DNA of 26,989 nt from JBFGCT01 sp041581055 (GCA_041581055.1 JBFGCT010000036.1:1-26989); one strand, 5' to 3'; counted from the first letter of the stretch, positions 8,549 through 15,774 are shown. Made by a program: numbers and translations. The notes: generated by a model from the sequence alone, not told the origin.

Positions 8549-8571
8549 CGGGTTCGGCTTGTCCGAACCCG
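8549..8571. promoter_or_regulatory. Perfect 9-bp inverted repeat in the leader of the DUF6131 gene
   Basis: Arms CGGGTTCGG and CCGAACCCG flank the loop CTTGT, 42 bases before the ATG at 8614. There is no T-run after it, so it is either a mRNA hairpin in the leader or a regulator site. The rest of 8406-8613 holds no recognisable gene; a TTGACT at 8467 has no matching -10 box. Confidence 0.4.
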
Positions 8572-8613
8572 ACCAACCGTCCGCACGGCGGACACGAACA
8601 AGGAGAAAACGAC

Positions 8614-8769
8614 ATGATCGTTCTCGGTGTCATTCTGATCATCCTCGGCGCGTTGCTGTCGGTTCCGGTCCTCTACACGATCGGTATCGTCCTCGCGCTG
8701 ATCGGCCTCGCGCTCGCGGTGCTCGGTGGAATCGGCCGGACGGTCGGCCCCCGCGCCCATTATTGGTGA
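8614..8769 (+). CDS. DUF6131-family small membrane protein (51 aa)
   Basis: 51 residues. Two hydrophobic stretches (about 2-20 and 23-43) form a helical hairpin, followed by the tail GRTVGPRAHYW; the small size, start MIVLGVILIILG and HYW ending match the actinobacterial DUF6131 family, whose function is unknown. The start is set by a strong Shine-Dalgarno AAGGAG ending about 8 bases before the ATG. It is flanked by a hairpin in its leader and a long hairpin after its stop, so it appears to be a single-gene unit. Genes of this kind often respond to envelope stress, but nothing here shows that directly. Confidence 0.8.
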   Translation: MIVLGVILIILGALLSVPVLYTIGIVLALIGLALAVLGGIGRTVGPRAHYW

Positions 8770-8783
8770 CCATCCCGTGGTGA

Positions 8784-8817
8784 TCCCGTCGCGGCGGCCG
8801 CTCCCGCCGCGATGGGA
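8784..8817. terminator. 14-bp stem hairpin between convergent genes
   Basis: Left arm 8784-8797 and right arm 8804-8817 pair over 14 positions with one G-U wobble around the 6-base loop CCGCTC. It lies 15 bases after the DUF6131 stop and before the end of the opposing gene, so it can work in both directions. No U-tract follows on either strand, which is usual for high-GC actinobacteria. Confidence 0.55.
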
Positions 8818-8876
8818 CCGCCCGCGAGAGGACGGTCGACCCGCGCCGCGTGACCGACGCGCGCTCACCGCCCGTT

Positions 8877-9494
8877 TCAGGTGCTGGCCTTGACCTTCGC
8901 CGCGGCCTGCGTCGCGGTCTTCGTTGGGTCGAACCAAGCGTGCAGGTCGTAGGTCGGCTCGTCCTCGAACTCCTCGTCGACGCCGAGTTCGACGGCGGCG
9001 TCGGTCAGCGGCCCGGTCATGAAGGCATCGATCGCCTCGGACGACCGCCAGACCCCGACGTCGCGGATCGTGTCCCCGTCGAGGGCGGCGATGTGCAGCA
9101 CCGCTCCCGGCGGCGGGTTGCCCTTCCAGTCGATCGACCGCTCGAGCCGTTGGTACAGATCCTCCGGCATCCCGCCCGACGTCCCGTCGGACACGACGCA
9201 GCCCGGGGGCGGATCGCCCTCGATCTGCAGGTCGTACAGCGGCCAGATGGCCACCTCGGGCTCGCCGGCCACGCCGACCTTCTGCACGCCCGGCGTCAAC
9301 CGTGCCTGGACGAACGTCTCGAAGTGCTCCTGGGAATCCCACACGTCGACGATCCTGCCTCCGTCTCCGGTGAACCACGCGATGTGATACCGGCCGCCGG
9401 GCGGCACGTCTTCCCGCCAGCCGACCCCCCTGTCGACCCTGTCGTACTCCGACGCGGTCAGGCCGCTCCAGAACATGTTCATGACGATGGACAT
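8877..9494 (-). CDS. Tandem ABM-like (dimeric alpha/beta barrel) protein
   Basis: 205 residues from ATG 9494, set by the Shine-Dalgarno GGAGGGAG 6 bases upstream; the open frame beyond it is antisense to the EamA gene. The protein is an internal duplication. Repeat 1 (about 8-90) has YDRVDRGVGW, PPGGRYHIAW, IVDVWDSQEHFETFV and LTPGVQKVGV; repeat 2 (about 103-185) has YQRLERSIDW, PPPGAVLHIAAL, VGVWRSSEAIDAFM and LTDAAVELGV. This is the pattern of antibiotic-biosynthesis-monooxygenase-like ferredoxin folds, which usually pair as dimers; here two units sit in one chain. The second half has lost some shared residues. No catalytic role can be assigned. Confidence 0.75.
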   Translation of the reverse strand: MSIVMNMFWSGLTASEYDRVDRGVGWREDVPPGGRYHIAWFTGDGGRIVDVWDSQEHFETFVQARLTPGVQKVGVAGEPEVAIWPLYDLQIEGDPPPGCVVSDGTSGGMPEDLYQRLERSIDWKGNPPPGAVLHIAALDGDTIRDVGVWRSSEAIDAFMTGPLTDAAVELGVDEEFEDEPTYDLHAWFDPTKTATQAAAKVKAST

Positions 9495-9663
9495 TGCAAC
9501 TCCCTCCGGTCTCGGCGGACCCGTTCCGCCTTCCGATGGGTTCGTCACCGCGGCTCGATCCGGATCACCCGAAGGCCTCGCCGCTGGTCGATGGTGCCCG
9601 ACCGGGCTTCGCATGAGGCCGGCGGGGCGGGCGGCGACGCGGTCGAGCGGCCAGACTACGCCC

Positions 9664-10608
9664 GTGCCCGCCCGCCCCGCCTCCGCCGCGCCGGGCCACC
9701 GGGGGACGTCATCGAGCGCCGCGACGCCGGCGTGGGTGCTCGCCGCGGTCGTGCTCGTGGCGATGCTGATCGGCGGCAACTTCACGGCCCTGAAGTTCGC
9801 CCTCGACCACACCGGGCCGGTCTCGCTGGCCGCGATGCGCACGGTGATCGGCGGCACGTTCCTCGTGACGCTGGCGCTGGCCAGGGGAGAGCGGTTCCCG
9901 ACCGAAGGAAAAATCCTGGCGCGCATCTTCGCCGTCGGGCTCAGCATCACGACCGTCTCGAGCGTGCTGCTCGTGTTCGGCGTCAGCCGCGTCCCCGCCG
10001 GCTTCGCGTCGCTGATCTCGAGCACGATGCCGCTGCACACCGCCGTGCTGTCGGTCGTGCTGCTCGGCGCGTTCATCCGTCGCCTCGGCGCCATCGGACT
10101 CGTCGTCGGGTTCGCCGGCACGGCGGTGCTGGCGTCGCCCGCCCTCGACGGCGAGATCGAGATGGTCGGTCTCGTCGCCCTGCTCTTGTCGGCGCTGGCG
10201 TGGGCCTTCGGCACGGTGTTCATGAAGTGGAAGGACTTCAGCCAGGTGACGCCGATCATGCTCGTCGGAGTGCAACTGCTGATGTCGGCGGCGATGCTCG
10301 TGCCGTTCGCGCTGGTCGTCGACGGGGTCGACACGACCGACTGGTCGCTCGGCCTGCTCGTCCCTCTGCTGTACGCGGCGATCCCGGCCAACGCGGTCAC
10401 GTTCGCGCTCATCGCCACGGTCGTGCGGCGGGCCACCCCGACCCAGGCCTCGTCGACGGCGTACATGATCCCGCTGTTCGGCGTGTTCTTCGGATGGCTG
10501 ATCCGCGGCGAGCGACTCGGCGCGGTCGAGATTCTCGGCGGCGCGCTCGTCGTCGTCGGGGTGGCGATCGTCGTCACCGCGTCGGCGGCGCGCCCGGCAC
10601 CCGCCTGA
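9664..10608 (+). CDS. EamA-family (DMT superfamily) transporter
   Basis: 314 residues with ten hydrophobic helices in two EamA repeats (first begins WVLAAVVLVAMLIGGNFTALKFAL; second begins GLVALLLSALAWAFGTVFMKW). The family exports metabolites or amino acids across the inner membrane. Start uncertain: GTG 9664 leaves a sensible tail of about 20 residues and has a weak CAGACT -10 box 6 bases upstream; ATG 9613 is the alternative. Longer in-frame extensions overlap the divergent ABM-like gene and are unlikely. The transporter ends 38 bases from a convergent SDR gene, with a GC hairpin between. Substrate unknown. Confidence 0.82.
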   Translation: MPARPASAAPGHRGTSSSAATPAWVLAAVVLVAMLIGGNFTALKFALDHTGPVSLAAMRTVIGGTFLVTLALARGERFPTEGKILARIFAVGLSITTVSSVLLVFGVSRVPAGFASLISSTMPLHTAVLSVVLLGAFIRRLGAIGLVVGFAGTAVLASPALDGEIEMVGLVALLLSALAWAFGTVFMKWKDFSQVTPIMLVGVQLLMSAAMLVPFALVVDGVDTTDWSLGLLVPLLYAAIPANAVTFALIATVVRRATPTQASSTAYMIPLFGVFFGWLIRGERLGAVEILGGALVVVGVAIVVTASAARPAPA

Positions 10609-10623
10609 CCCCGGCGCCCGGGG
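10609..10623. terminator. Short GC hairpin directly after EamA stop
   Basis: CCCCGG, loop CGC, CCGGGG starts at the base after the TGA. It sits between convergent genes and may end transcription, though it is short and has no U-tract. Confidence 0.35.
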
Positions 10624-10646
10624 CGAACGAGCCCGGCGGCGGGGCC

Positions 10647-11507
10647 TCAGGCGAATCCGGACAAGGTCGGGTTGACCCCGTCGACGATCTGCCGGGCGCG
10701 TTCGATGACGGCGGACCTGGTCTCCTCGTGGGTCAGGATCCAGAACTTGTTGTCGACGACGGCGTCGTGGACCGCCCCGGCGACGACGTCGGCGGGCATT
10801 CCGCCGGCGATCAGCGAGTCGAGCACCGATTGGAGCGCGGCGCGCGCGCCAGCCGGGTCGTCGCCGCCGTCGGGCTCGGTGGCCTGAAGGTCGGCGGGCA
10901 TGTTGCGGCGGCTGGTGGCGATCGCCGTCTGGACGAAGGCGGGGCACAACACCGACACGCCGACCGCCGACCCGGCGGCCAGCATCTCCTTGGCGAGCGT
11001 CTCCGACAGCGCGACGACCCCGTACTTGGAGATGTTGTACGGGCCCATCATCGGCGGCGACCCGAGACCGGCCATCGACGCGGTGTTGACGACGTGAGCC
11101 GCCTGGCCGTGTTCGAGCATCGCCGGGAGAAAGACCTTGCAGCCGTAGATGACGCCCCACAGGTTGACGTCGATCGTCCAGCGCCACGTCTCGATGTCGT
11201 CTGGGTCGGCGACCGGCCCGCCGCCGCCGACGCCGGCGTTGTTGCAGAGAAGGTGGACGGCGCCGAACCGTTCCCGGGCGAGCGCCTCGAACGCCTTGAC
11301 CTGGTCGAGGTCGCGCACGTCGAGTTCCTGGTCGGCGACGTCGTATCCGGCGCCGCGCAGCGTCGCCGCCGCGTCGTCGAGCGGGGCCCGCTCGATGTCG
11401 CCGAGCACCAGGTTCATGCCCGCCGCCCCGAACCGATGCGCCAGCGCCAGTCCGATGCCGCTCGCCGCGCCGGTGATGACGGCGGTCCTCCCGTCGAGAT
11501 CCTGCAT
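10647..11507 (-). CDS. Short-chain dehydrogenase/reductase (SDR), classical type
   Basis: 286 residues. It has the Rossmann motif TGAASGIG (12-19), NNAG (89-92), catalytic Ser144 (NTASMAG), Tyr157 and Lys161 in YNISK, so the SDR active site is complete. Asp37 at the end of the second strand (LGDIER) favours NAD(H) over NADP(H). The C-terminal part (about 190-286) is longer than in minimal SDRs and variable. Start ATG 11507 lies 7 bases after TAGAAC, giving a leaderless transcript. It oxidises or reduces an alcohol or ketone that I cannot identify. It lies downstream of marR on the same strand, but its own -10 box argues for independent expression. Confidence 0.88.
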   Translation of the reverse strand: MQDLDGRTAVITGAASGIGLALAHRFGAAGMNLVLGDIERAPLDDAAATLRGAGYDVADQELDVRDLDQVKAFEALARERFGAVHLLCNNAGVGGGGPVADPDDIETWRWTIDVNLWGVIYGCKVFLPAMLEHGQAAHVVNTASMAGLGSPPMMGPYNISKYGVVALSETLAKEMLAAGSAVGVSVLCPAFVQTAIATSRRNMPADLQATEPDGGDDPAGARAALQSVLDSLIAGGMPADVVAGAVHDAVVDNKFWILTHEETRSAVIERARQIVDGVNPTLSGFA

Positions 11508-11514
11508 CGCCCCG

Positions 11515-11520
11515 GTTCTA
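11515..11520 (-). promoter_or_regulatory. -10 box TAGAAC before SDR gene
   Basis: On the minus strand TAGAAC is followed by 7 bases and the ATG at 11507. There is no Shine-Dalgarno sequence, so the transcript is probably leaderless. Confidence 0.4.
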
Positions 11521-11525
11521 CACGA

Positions 11526-11570
11526 GCGGCCGGCCGGACCCACAGACGGAGCGCGACGCGCGCCGGCCGC
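11526..11570. terminator. Long-loop GC inverted repeat between marR and SDR gene
   Basis: 9-bp arms GCGGCCGGC (11526-11534) and GCCGGCCGC (11562-11570) lie just after the marR stop with a 27-base loop. It may act as a terminator for marR; the long loop makes this uncertain. Confidence 0.25.
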
Positions 11571-11578
11571 GGAGTGGA

Positions 11579-12094
11579 TCAGCCCGCCGGTCGCGGCGGG
11601 GCGGGCCCGGCCAGCCCGAGGTGCAGCTTGCGCAGGAGGCGAGCCAACGACTCCCGCTCGCGGGTGGACAGCGACGCGAGCAGGCGCTCCTCGTTGGCGG
11701 CGTGCTCCGGGAGGACGTCGTCGACGACGGCGCGCCCGGCCTCGGTGAGCGAGACGAGTACGACCCGCCGGTCGGACCGATCCCGATCCCGCCTGATCAG
11801 ATCCCGCTCCTCGAGCCGGTCGATCCGGTTCGTCATCGTCGCCGATGTGACCATCATCGACGACAGCAGCGCGCCGGCGGTGAGCTGGTACGGCGCCCCG
11901 GATCGCCGGAGTGTGGCCAGCACGTCGAACTCCCAGCCTCCGAGGCCGAAGCGGGCGAAGACCTCGTCGAGGCGGGGCCCGATCACCCTCGCCAACCGGC
12001 TGATCCGGCCGATCACCTCCATGCCCGACACGTCGACGTCGGGGCGCTCTCGGTTCCACTGCTCGACGATCCGGTCGACGGCGTCCTGCTCCAT
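11579..12094 (-). CDS. MarR-family transcriptional regulator
   Basis: 171 residues from ATG 12094, the first start after the -10 box TACGCT; upstream in-frame codons fall in the operator region. The winged helix-turn-helix is clear: GGWEFDVLATLRRSG, then the recognition region LLSSMMVTSATMTNRIDRLEERDL, then the wing IRRDRDRSDRRVVLVSLTEAG. The C-terminal helices make the dimer. MarR dimers bind 16-20 bp palindromes and let go when bound to small phenolic or other ligands. It is divergent to an EamA exporter, and the 164 bases between carry a consensus promoter with two palindromes of MarR type, so it very likely represses the exporter and itself. Confidence 0.93.
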   Translation of the reverse strand: MEQDAVDRIVEQWNRERPDVDVSGMEVIGRISRLARVIGPRLDEVFARFGLGGWEFDVLATLRRSGAPYQLTAGALLSSMMVTSATMTNRIDRLEERDLIRRDRDRSDRRVVLVSLTEAGRAVVDDVLPEHAANEERLLASLSTRERESLARLLRKLHLGLAGPAPPRPAG

Positions 12095-12101
12095 CCGACG
12101 A

Positions 12102-12107
12102 AGCGTA
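12102..12107 (-). promoter_or_regulatory. -10 box TACGCT of marR (leaderless)
   Basis: Minus-strand TACGCT is followed by 7 bases and the marR ATG, with no ribosome-binding site. A start of transcription at the ATG is expected. Confidence 0.5.
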
Positions 12108-12156
12108 GACGACGACCTTGTCGACGTCGTACATAGCGACATCGAATAGCCCGACA

Positions 12157-12179
12157 TCAAGTATCTTGACATCGAGAGA
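12157..12179. promoter_or_regulatory. MarR operator candidate O1 over the -35 box
   Basis: Two overlapping palindromes are present: TCAAG-TAT-CTTGA (12157-12169, perfect arms) and TATCTTGA-CA-TCGAGAGA (12162-12179, 6 of 8 pairs). They cover the -35 box TTGACA (12166-12171) of the exporter promoter. Confidence 0.55.
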
Positions 12180-12193
12180 ATAGCCGGTACAAT
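12166..12193 (+). promoter_or_regulatory. Sigma-70-type promoter TTGACA-16-TACAAT for the EamA exporter
   Basis: TTGACA (12166-12171) and TACAAT (12188-12193) are 16 bases apart, nearly the full consensus and the best promoter in the window. Transcription would begin near 12200, giving a leader of about 68 bases before the ATG at 12268. Confidence 0.75.
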
Positions 12194-12212
12194 TATCTCG
12201 ACGTCGAGGTAA
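12193..12212. promoter_or_regulatory. MarR operator candidate O2 at the transcription start
   Basis: TTATCTCGACGTCGAGGTAA is a 20-bp palindrome with one mismatched pair, starting at the last base of the -10 box. A bound MarR dimer here would block the start site, and the TATCTYGA half-site is shared with O1. Confidence 0.65.
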
Positions 12213-12267
12213 TGCCCGGTGGACGACCGTGAGCTCGACGGACAGAGAGCGACCACGAGGAGTCACG

Positions 12268-13245
12268 ATGACCAGTTTCCCGCCGCCGATGGGGCCCACG
12301 CTCCAACTCCCCCCGCGGTCGGTCACGCTCAGCCTCGATCGGCCGGTCACGAGCCGGACCGCCAAGGTGCGGTGGTCACTCGTGCTCACCACGGCGTTGG
12401 CCCCGATGGCCTGGGGCACGACCTACGTCGTGACGACCGAGGCGCTTCCGCCGGATCGGCCACTCCTCGCCGGTCTGCTGCGGGCGCTCCCCGCCGGCCT
12501 CGTCCTCGCCGCGCTCACCCGCCGCCGGCCGACGGGATCCTGGTGGGCCAAGGCGGCGACGCTCGGGGTGCTGAACATCGGCGGCTTCTTCGCGCTGCTG
12601 TTCCTCGCCGCATACCGCCTGCCGGGCGGCGTCGCCGCGACGATGGGCGCGATCCAACCGCTGATCGCCGCCGGGCTGGCCGCCGCGCTGCTCGGCGAGC
12701 GCTTGCGGCGCAACATCGTCGTCGCCGGGCTGCTCGGCATCGTGGGCGTCGGACTCCTCGTCCTGCGGGCCGACGCCACGCTCGACGTCGTCGGCGTCCT
12801 CGCCGGTCTCGGCGGGGCCGCGGCGATGGCGACCGGGGTCGTGCTGACGAAGCATTGGGGCCGGCCGGTGCCGCTGCTCGCGTTCACGTCCTGGCAGCTG
12901 GTGGCGGGAGGGCTGTTCCTGCTGCCGCTGACCGCGCTCATCGAGGGCGGGCCCGAGACGTTCACGGCGGGGAACCTGATCGGGTTCGCGTGGCTCGGCT
13001 CGGTCGGCACGGCCGGCGCGTACGCGCTGTGGTTCCGGGGCGTCCAGCGGATGCCGGTCGCCCGGGTCGCGCTGCTCGGGTTGCTCAGCCCGGTGGTCGC
13101 CGCCCTGCTCGGATGGGCCGTGCTGGACCAGACGCTCAGCATCGGTCAGCTGGCCGGGATGCTCCTCGTCCTCGGTGCTGTCGTCTACGGGCAGAACCGC
13201 CCGGACGCGGCCGCCGCCGACGGAGGCGGCCGCCGCGACGGTTGA
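12268..13245 (+). CDS. EamA-family exporter controlled by divergent MarR
   Basis: 325 residues from ATG 12268, preceded by GAGGAG; a GTG at 12229 in the same frame lacks a ribosome-binding site. Ten helices in two EamA repeats: the first begins LALTT-like after the basic tail (VLTTALAPMAWGTTYVV), the second after the break at LGGAAAMATGVVLTKHWG. APMAWGTTYVV and FFALLFLAAYRLPGG are typical of the YedA/RhaT-like export branch. It has a strong promoter bracketed by palindromes, so it is probably silent until the MarR ligand appears. That points to efflux of a toxic or self-made small molecule; the molecule itself cannot be named. Confidence 0.88.
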   Translation: MTSFPPPMGPTLQLPPRSVTLSLDRPVTSRTAKVRWSLVLTTALAPMAWGTTYVVTTEALPPDRPLLAGLLRALPAGLVLAALTRRRPTGSWWAKAATLGVLNIGGFFALLFLAAYRLPGGVAATMGAIQPLIAAGLAAALLGERLRRNIVVAGLLGIVGVGLLVLRADATLDVVGVLAGLGGAAAMATGVVLTKHWGRPVPLLAFTSWQLVAGGLFLLPLTALIEGGPETFTAGNLIGFAWLGSVGTAGAYALWFRGVQRMPVARVALLGLLSPVVAALLGWAVLDQTLSIGQLAGMLLVLGAVVYGQNRPDAAAADGGGRRDG

Positions 13246-13294
13246 CCGTGGGCCGCGCCGGGCGGTCAAGCCCGGGCCGGACCGCGGTCCACGG
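13246..13294. terminator. Compound hairpin after the EamA stop
   Basis: 12-base outer arms (13246-13257 and 13283-13294) pair with one G-U, starting directly after TGA. Inside, CCGGGC and GCCCGG form a second stem around GGTCAA. It is the most convincing terminator for the MarR-controlled gene, without a U-tract. Confidence 0.55.
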
Positions 13295-13342
13295 GCGATT
13301 CGACCGGCGGGCGGGCGCGGTTGTGCGGCGCACCCTGCGACG

Positions 13343-13816
13343 ATGGTCGGCGTGGAGACGCTCGTCGCCGCAGTCGCCCCACTGGCCGCCGCCCCGTTCG
13401 CCCTCGCCTGGCGCCCGCTCGTCTGGCTGGCGCTCGCCGGTCTGCTCCTGCTCGCCGCCGCGTTGGCGGCCCTCGTCGCGGTCGGGTTCGCCCTGGCGAG
13501 GGGCCTCGACCTCCGTGCCGCGGCGCGGCTGGCGCCCGATCTGGCCCACCTGCTGCGCGCCCTGGCCCGGGATCCCGAATCCGCCCGGGGTGTGCGGGTT
13601 CGGCTCGTCATCTTGCTCGCGTATCTCGCTTCGCCGATCGACATCGTGCCCGACTTCGTCCCGGTGCTCGGGCAAGTCGACGACGTCATCCTGATCGGCC
13701 TCGTCCTCCGCCATGTCGTGCGCCGGGCCGGCCCGGCGGCCGTGGAACGTCACTGGCAGGGCACTCCGGAGGGGCTGGCGATCGTCAGGCGGCTCGCCGG
13801 GCTGGGCGAGACCTGA
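13343..13816 (+). CDS. DUF1232 (YkvA-type) small membrane protein
   Basis: 157 residues. The N-terminal 50 residues form one or two hydrophobic helices (LVAAVAPLAAAPFALAW, LVWLALAGLLLLAAALAAL). The DUF1232 signature follows: LVILLAYLASPIDIVPDFVP, then GQVDDVILIGLVLRHVVRR, with the conserved SPIDxxPDxxPxxGxxDD pattern. The biochemical function of the family is not known. Start ATG 13343 was chosen because CACCCT, a -10-like box, lies 6 bases upstream; GTG 13352 is possible. The longer open frame upstream runs through the terminator hairpin of the previous gene and is not real coding. Confidence 0.85.
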   Translation: MVGVETLVAAVAPLAAAPFALAWRPLVWLALAGLLLLAAALAALVAVGFALARGLDLRAAARLAPDLAHLLRALARDPESARGVRVRLVILLAYLASPIDIVPDFVPVLGQVDDVILIGLVLRHVVRRAGPAAVERHWQGTPEGLAIVRRLAGLGET

Positions 13817-13865
13817 CCGGGGTCGACCAGGCGCGCGCGCGTCGTGCGTGTCGGCGGGACCCGGC

Positions 13866-13871
13866 TACGTT
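13866..13871 (+). promoter_or_regulatory. -10 box TACGTT before DinB gene
   Basis: TACGTT is followed by about 31 bases of leader that hold the Shine-Dalgarno AGAGGAGA just before the ATG at 13903, so this promoter makes a leadered transcript. Confidence 0.45.
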
Positions 13872-13902
13872 CGAGGCATCACGCGACGGCCGAGAGGAGA
13901 CC

Positions 13903-14466
13903 ATGTCCACGTCAGCGTCAACCGGTTCCGCCGTGGGCAACGCCGTCCTCCACGAGTTGCTCGTCGAGCACGCCGCCGCGCAGTCCCACAGCCTCGCGCT
14001 GCTCGACGATCTCGATCACGACCAGGTCGCCTGGCGCCCGCACGAGCACAGCAGCTCGATCGCCTGGCACCTCGGGCACCAGGGCGCGGTGAACCACTAC
14101 ATGGTGCGCAACCTCACCGCCGCCGAGGTCACGTTCAAGGCCGCGTTCGACCGGGTCTTCGACTCGGCCACCCCCGAGCCGGCCCGCGGCGACCTTCCCC
14201 CGCTCGACGAGATCATCGGCTACCGCGAGGCGATCGCCAACAGCACTCGGTCGGTCGTCGAGCGCATCGCCCGGGGCGACGTCGGCGCGCCGGCGCAGCT
14301 CGCGCTCATCGCCCGCCGCCTGCTCGTCGCGGTCATCGACCACGAGTACCAGCACGCGCGGTGGATCGACGAGGTGCGCTCGACGATGGTCGACGCGCCG
14401 AGCCCGACGCCTGCCTCCGAGCGACTGGTCCAGGTCGACGGCTACTGGATGCTCGACATGGCGTGA
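13903..14466 (+). CDS. DinB-family (DinB_2) putative metal-dependent protein
   Basis: 187 residues, start fixed by AGAGGAGA 3 bases upstream. Four-helix-bundle DinB fold with the three metal-binding histidines in place: His56 in SIAWHLGHQ and His147 and His151 in IDHEYQHARWID. The family includes mycothiol- and bacillithiol-dependent transferases and many proteins of unknown role. WRPHEHSSSIAWHLGHQGAVNHY is the classic DinB_2 helix-2 region. It is a single gene with its own promoter, convergent to the FAD oxidoreductase. A thiol-transferase or hydrolase role is possible but not demonstrated by sequence. Confidence 0.85.
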   Translation: MSTSASTGSAVGNAVLHELLVEHAAAQSHSLALLDDLDHDQVAWRPHEHSSSIAWHLGHQGAVNHYMVRNLTAAEVTFKAAFDRVFDSATPEPARGDLPPLDEIIGYREAIANSTRSVVERIARGDVGAPAQLALIARRLLVAVIDHEYQHARWIDEVRSTMVDAPSPTPASERLVQVDGYWMLDMA

Positions 14467-14588
14467 CCGGCGCCAGCGTGCGTCTGCGTCCGGGATCGCC
14501 GACGTGCGGGGCCGACCGTGTTGCGGTATCGGCAGCGTGTGGAGCTCTCGGCGTCGTCAACGGCCAGGCCGCATTCCCGGTCGCGCCG

Positions 14589-15710
14589 TCAGCGGCGAGG
14601 TGCGAGCCGCCCGTAGGTCAGGCCCACCTCGGCGATCGACTCCGGCGGCGGCTCGCCGGCGACGAGCGCGCCGACGATCTCCCCGGCGGCCGGGCTGGTG
14701 ACGATGCCGCACCCGCCCTGGCCGACGAGCCAGAGGAAGCCCTCGACCCGGTCGTCCCAGCCGAACACCGGTTCGCGGTCGGGGGCGAACGTCCGCAGGC
14801 CGGCCCACGCGCGGGCGACCGATCGGAGCTCGAGCGTGGTCAAGGCGTTGATGTGGTCAAGCGCCAGTGCCACGTCGACCTCCTCGGGCCGGGCGTCGCA
14901 GGGCGGGGACGGCGTCTCGTCGGACAGCGAGCACAAGAGCTGACCACCCGCCTCGGGCTTGAAGTAGCAGTGCAGATGCGAGATCGGCGCGTAGACGAAC
15001 GGCCACCCGGAGGTGTCGACGTCGGTGCGCGCGGTGAACGCGGTGCGCCGCAGCGGGACGAGGCCGACCGGCTGGACGCCGGCCATGATCGCGACGTCGT
15101 CACCCCAGGCGCCGGCGGCGTTGACGACGACGTCGGCCTCGACGGCGCCGGCCGCGGTCGACAGCCGCCAACGACCGGGTCGCCGCTCGATCTCGGCGAC
15201 CCGCGCCGACCGCCAGACCTCGGCGCCGGACCCTCTGGCCCGCCGGAGGAACAGCTGATGCAATGCCATCACGTCGACCGAGGCGGCGGTCGCCTCGAAC
15301 AGCCCGATCGTGACGACCCCGGGCCGCAACACCGGGCAGCGCTCGAACAGCTCGTCGCCCTCGATCAGGCGGAGCGCCCGGGTCGTCGCCGCCGCCTCGG
15401 TGGCGACGAACGCGTCGTGGTTCTCCGCGGTGCCGACCTGCAGCACCGGCAGCGGGTCGAGCAGCGGCGCGTCGAGCTCGGGGTGCTCCGTCTCGAAGAA
15501 CGCCCGGGACGCCGTGCTCAGCCGATGGAACATCGGCCGTCCCTCGTTCTCCAGGAACATCGCCGCCGAACGCGATGTGGTGTGAAACGCCAGCTCGGAC
15601 TCCTGTTCGAGGAGCACGACCGACCGACCGGTGGCGGCGGCGCCGCACGCTGCCGTGACGCCCGCGATGCCCCCGCCGATCACCGCAACGTCGAACCGCT
15701 CGCCGATCAC
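14589..15710 (-). CDS. DAO-type FAD-dependent amine/amino-acid oxidoreductase
   Basis: 373 residues from GTG 15710, 6 bases after the -10 box TAACGT. The dinucleotide site is VAVIGGGIAGVTAA (G12xG14xxG17), followed by the ribose-binding acid at LLEQE. AFHTTSRSAAMF after it is typical of the DadA/glycine-oxidase/D-arginine-dehydrogenase group, where the Ser-rich loop contacts FAD. The end, GFLWLVGQGGCGIVTSPAAGE, is the second FAD-binding segment. The protein is closest in style to D-arginine dehydrogenase-like enzymes and should oxidise a D-amino acid or secondary amine. Substrate is not certain. It has no signal peptide. Confidence 0.85.
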   Translation of the reverse strand: MIGERFDVAVIGGGIAGVTAACGAAATGRSVVLLEQESELAFHTTSRSAAMFLENEGRPMFHRLSTASRAFFETEHPELDAPLLDPLPVLQVGTAENHDAFVATEAAATTRALRLIEGDELFERCPVLRPGVVTIGLFEATAASVDVMALHQLFLRRARGSGAEVWRSARVAEIERRPGRWRLSTAAGAVEADVVVNAAGAWGDDVAIMAGVQPVGLVPLRRTAFTARTDVDTSGWPFVYAPISHLHCYFKPEAGGQLLCSLSDETPSPPCDARPEEVDVALALDHINALTTLELRSVARAWAGLRTFAPDREPVFGWDDRVEGFLWLVGQGGCGIVTSPAAGEIVGALVAGEPPPESIAEVGLTYGRLAPRR

Positions 15711-15716
15711 GAGTCG

Positions 15717-15722
15717 ACGTTA
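15717..15722 (-). promoter_or_regulatory. -10 box TAACGT of the FAD oxidoreductase (leaderless)
   Basis: Minus-strand TAACGT ends 6 bases before the GTG at 15710; no Shine-Dalgarno is present. Confidence 0.45.
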
Positions 15723-15724
15723 CC

Positions 15725-15774
15725 CCTGCCGCCGACCGGCCGATCGGAGAGCAGCGATCGGTCGGACCGGCAGG
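15725..15774. repeat. Long imperfect hairpin in the divergent intergenic region
   Basis: CCTGCCG pairs with CGGCAGG, CCGACC with GGTCGG, and CGATCG with itself across an 8-base loop, with small bulges. It lies right behind the promoter of the FAD oxidoreductase gene. No gene is seen in 15711-15933; the rest holds a promoter for the plus-strand gene (TTGCGG 15861-15866, 18 bases, TAGCGT 15885-15890). Confidence 0.4.

Noticed and set aside
9475..9663. Longer N-terminus for the EamA transporter from ATG 9475
   Set aside because: It would overlap the divergent ABM-like gene and its ribosome-binding site, and it encodes a low-complexity Pro/Arg/Ser stretch unlike transporter tails.
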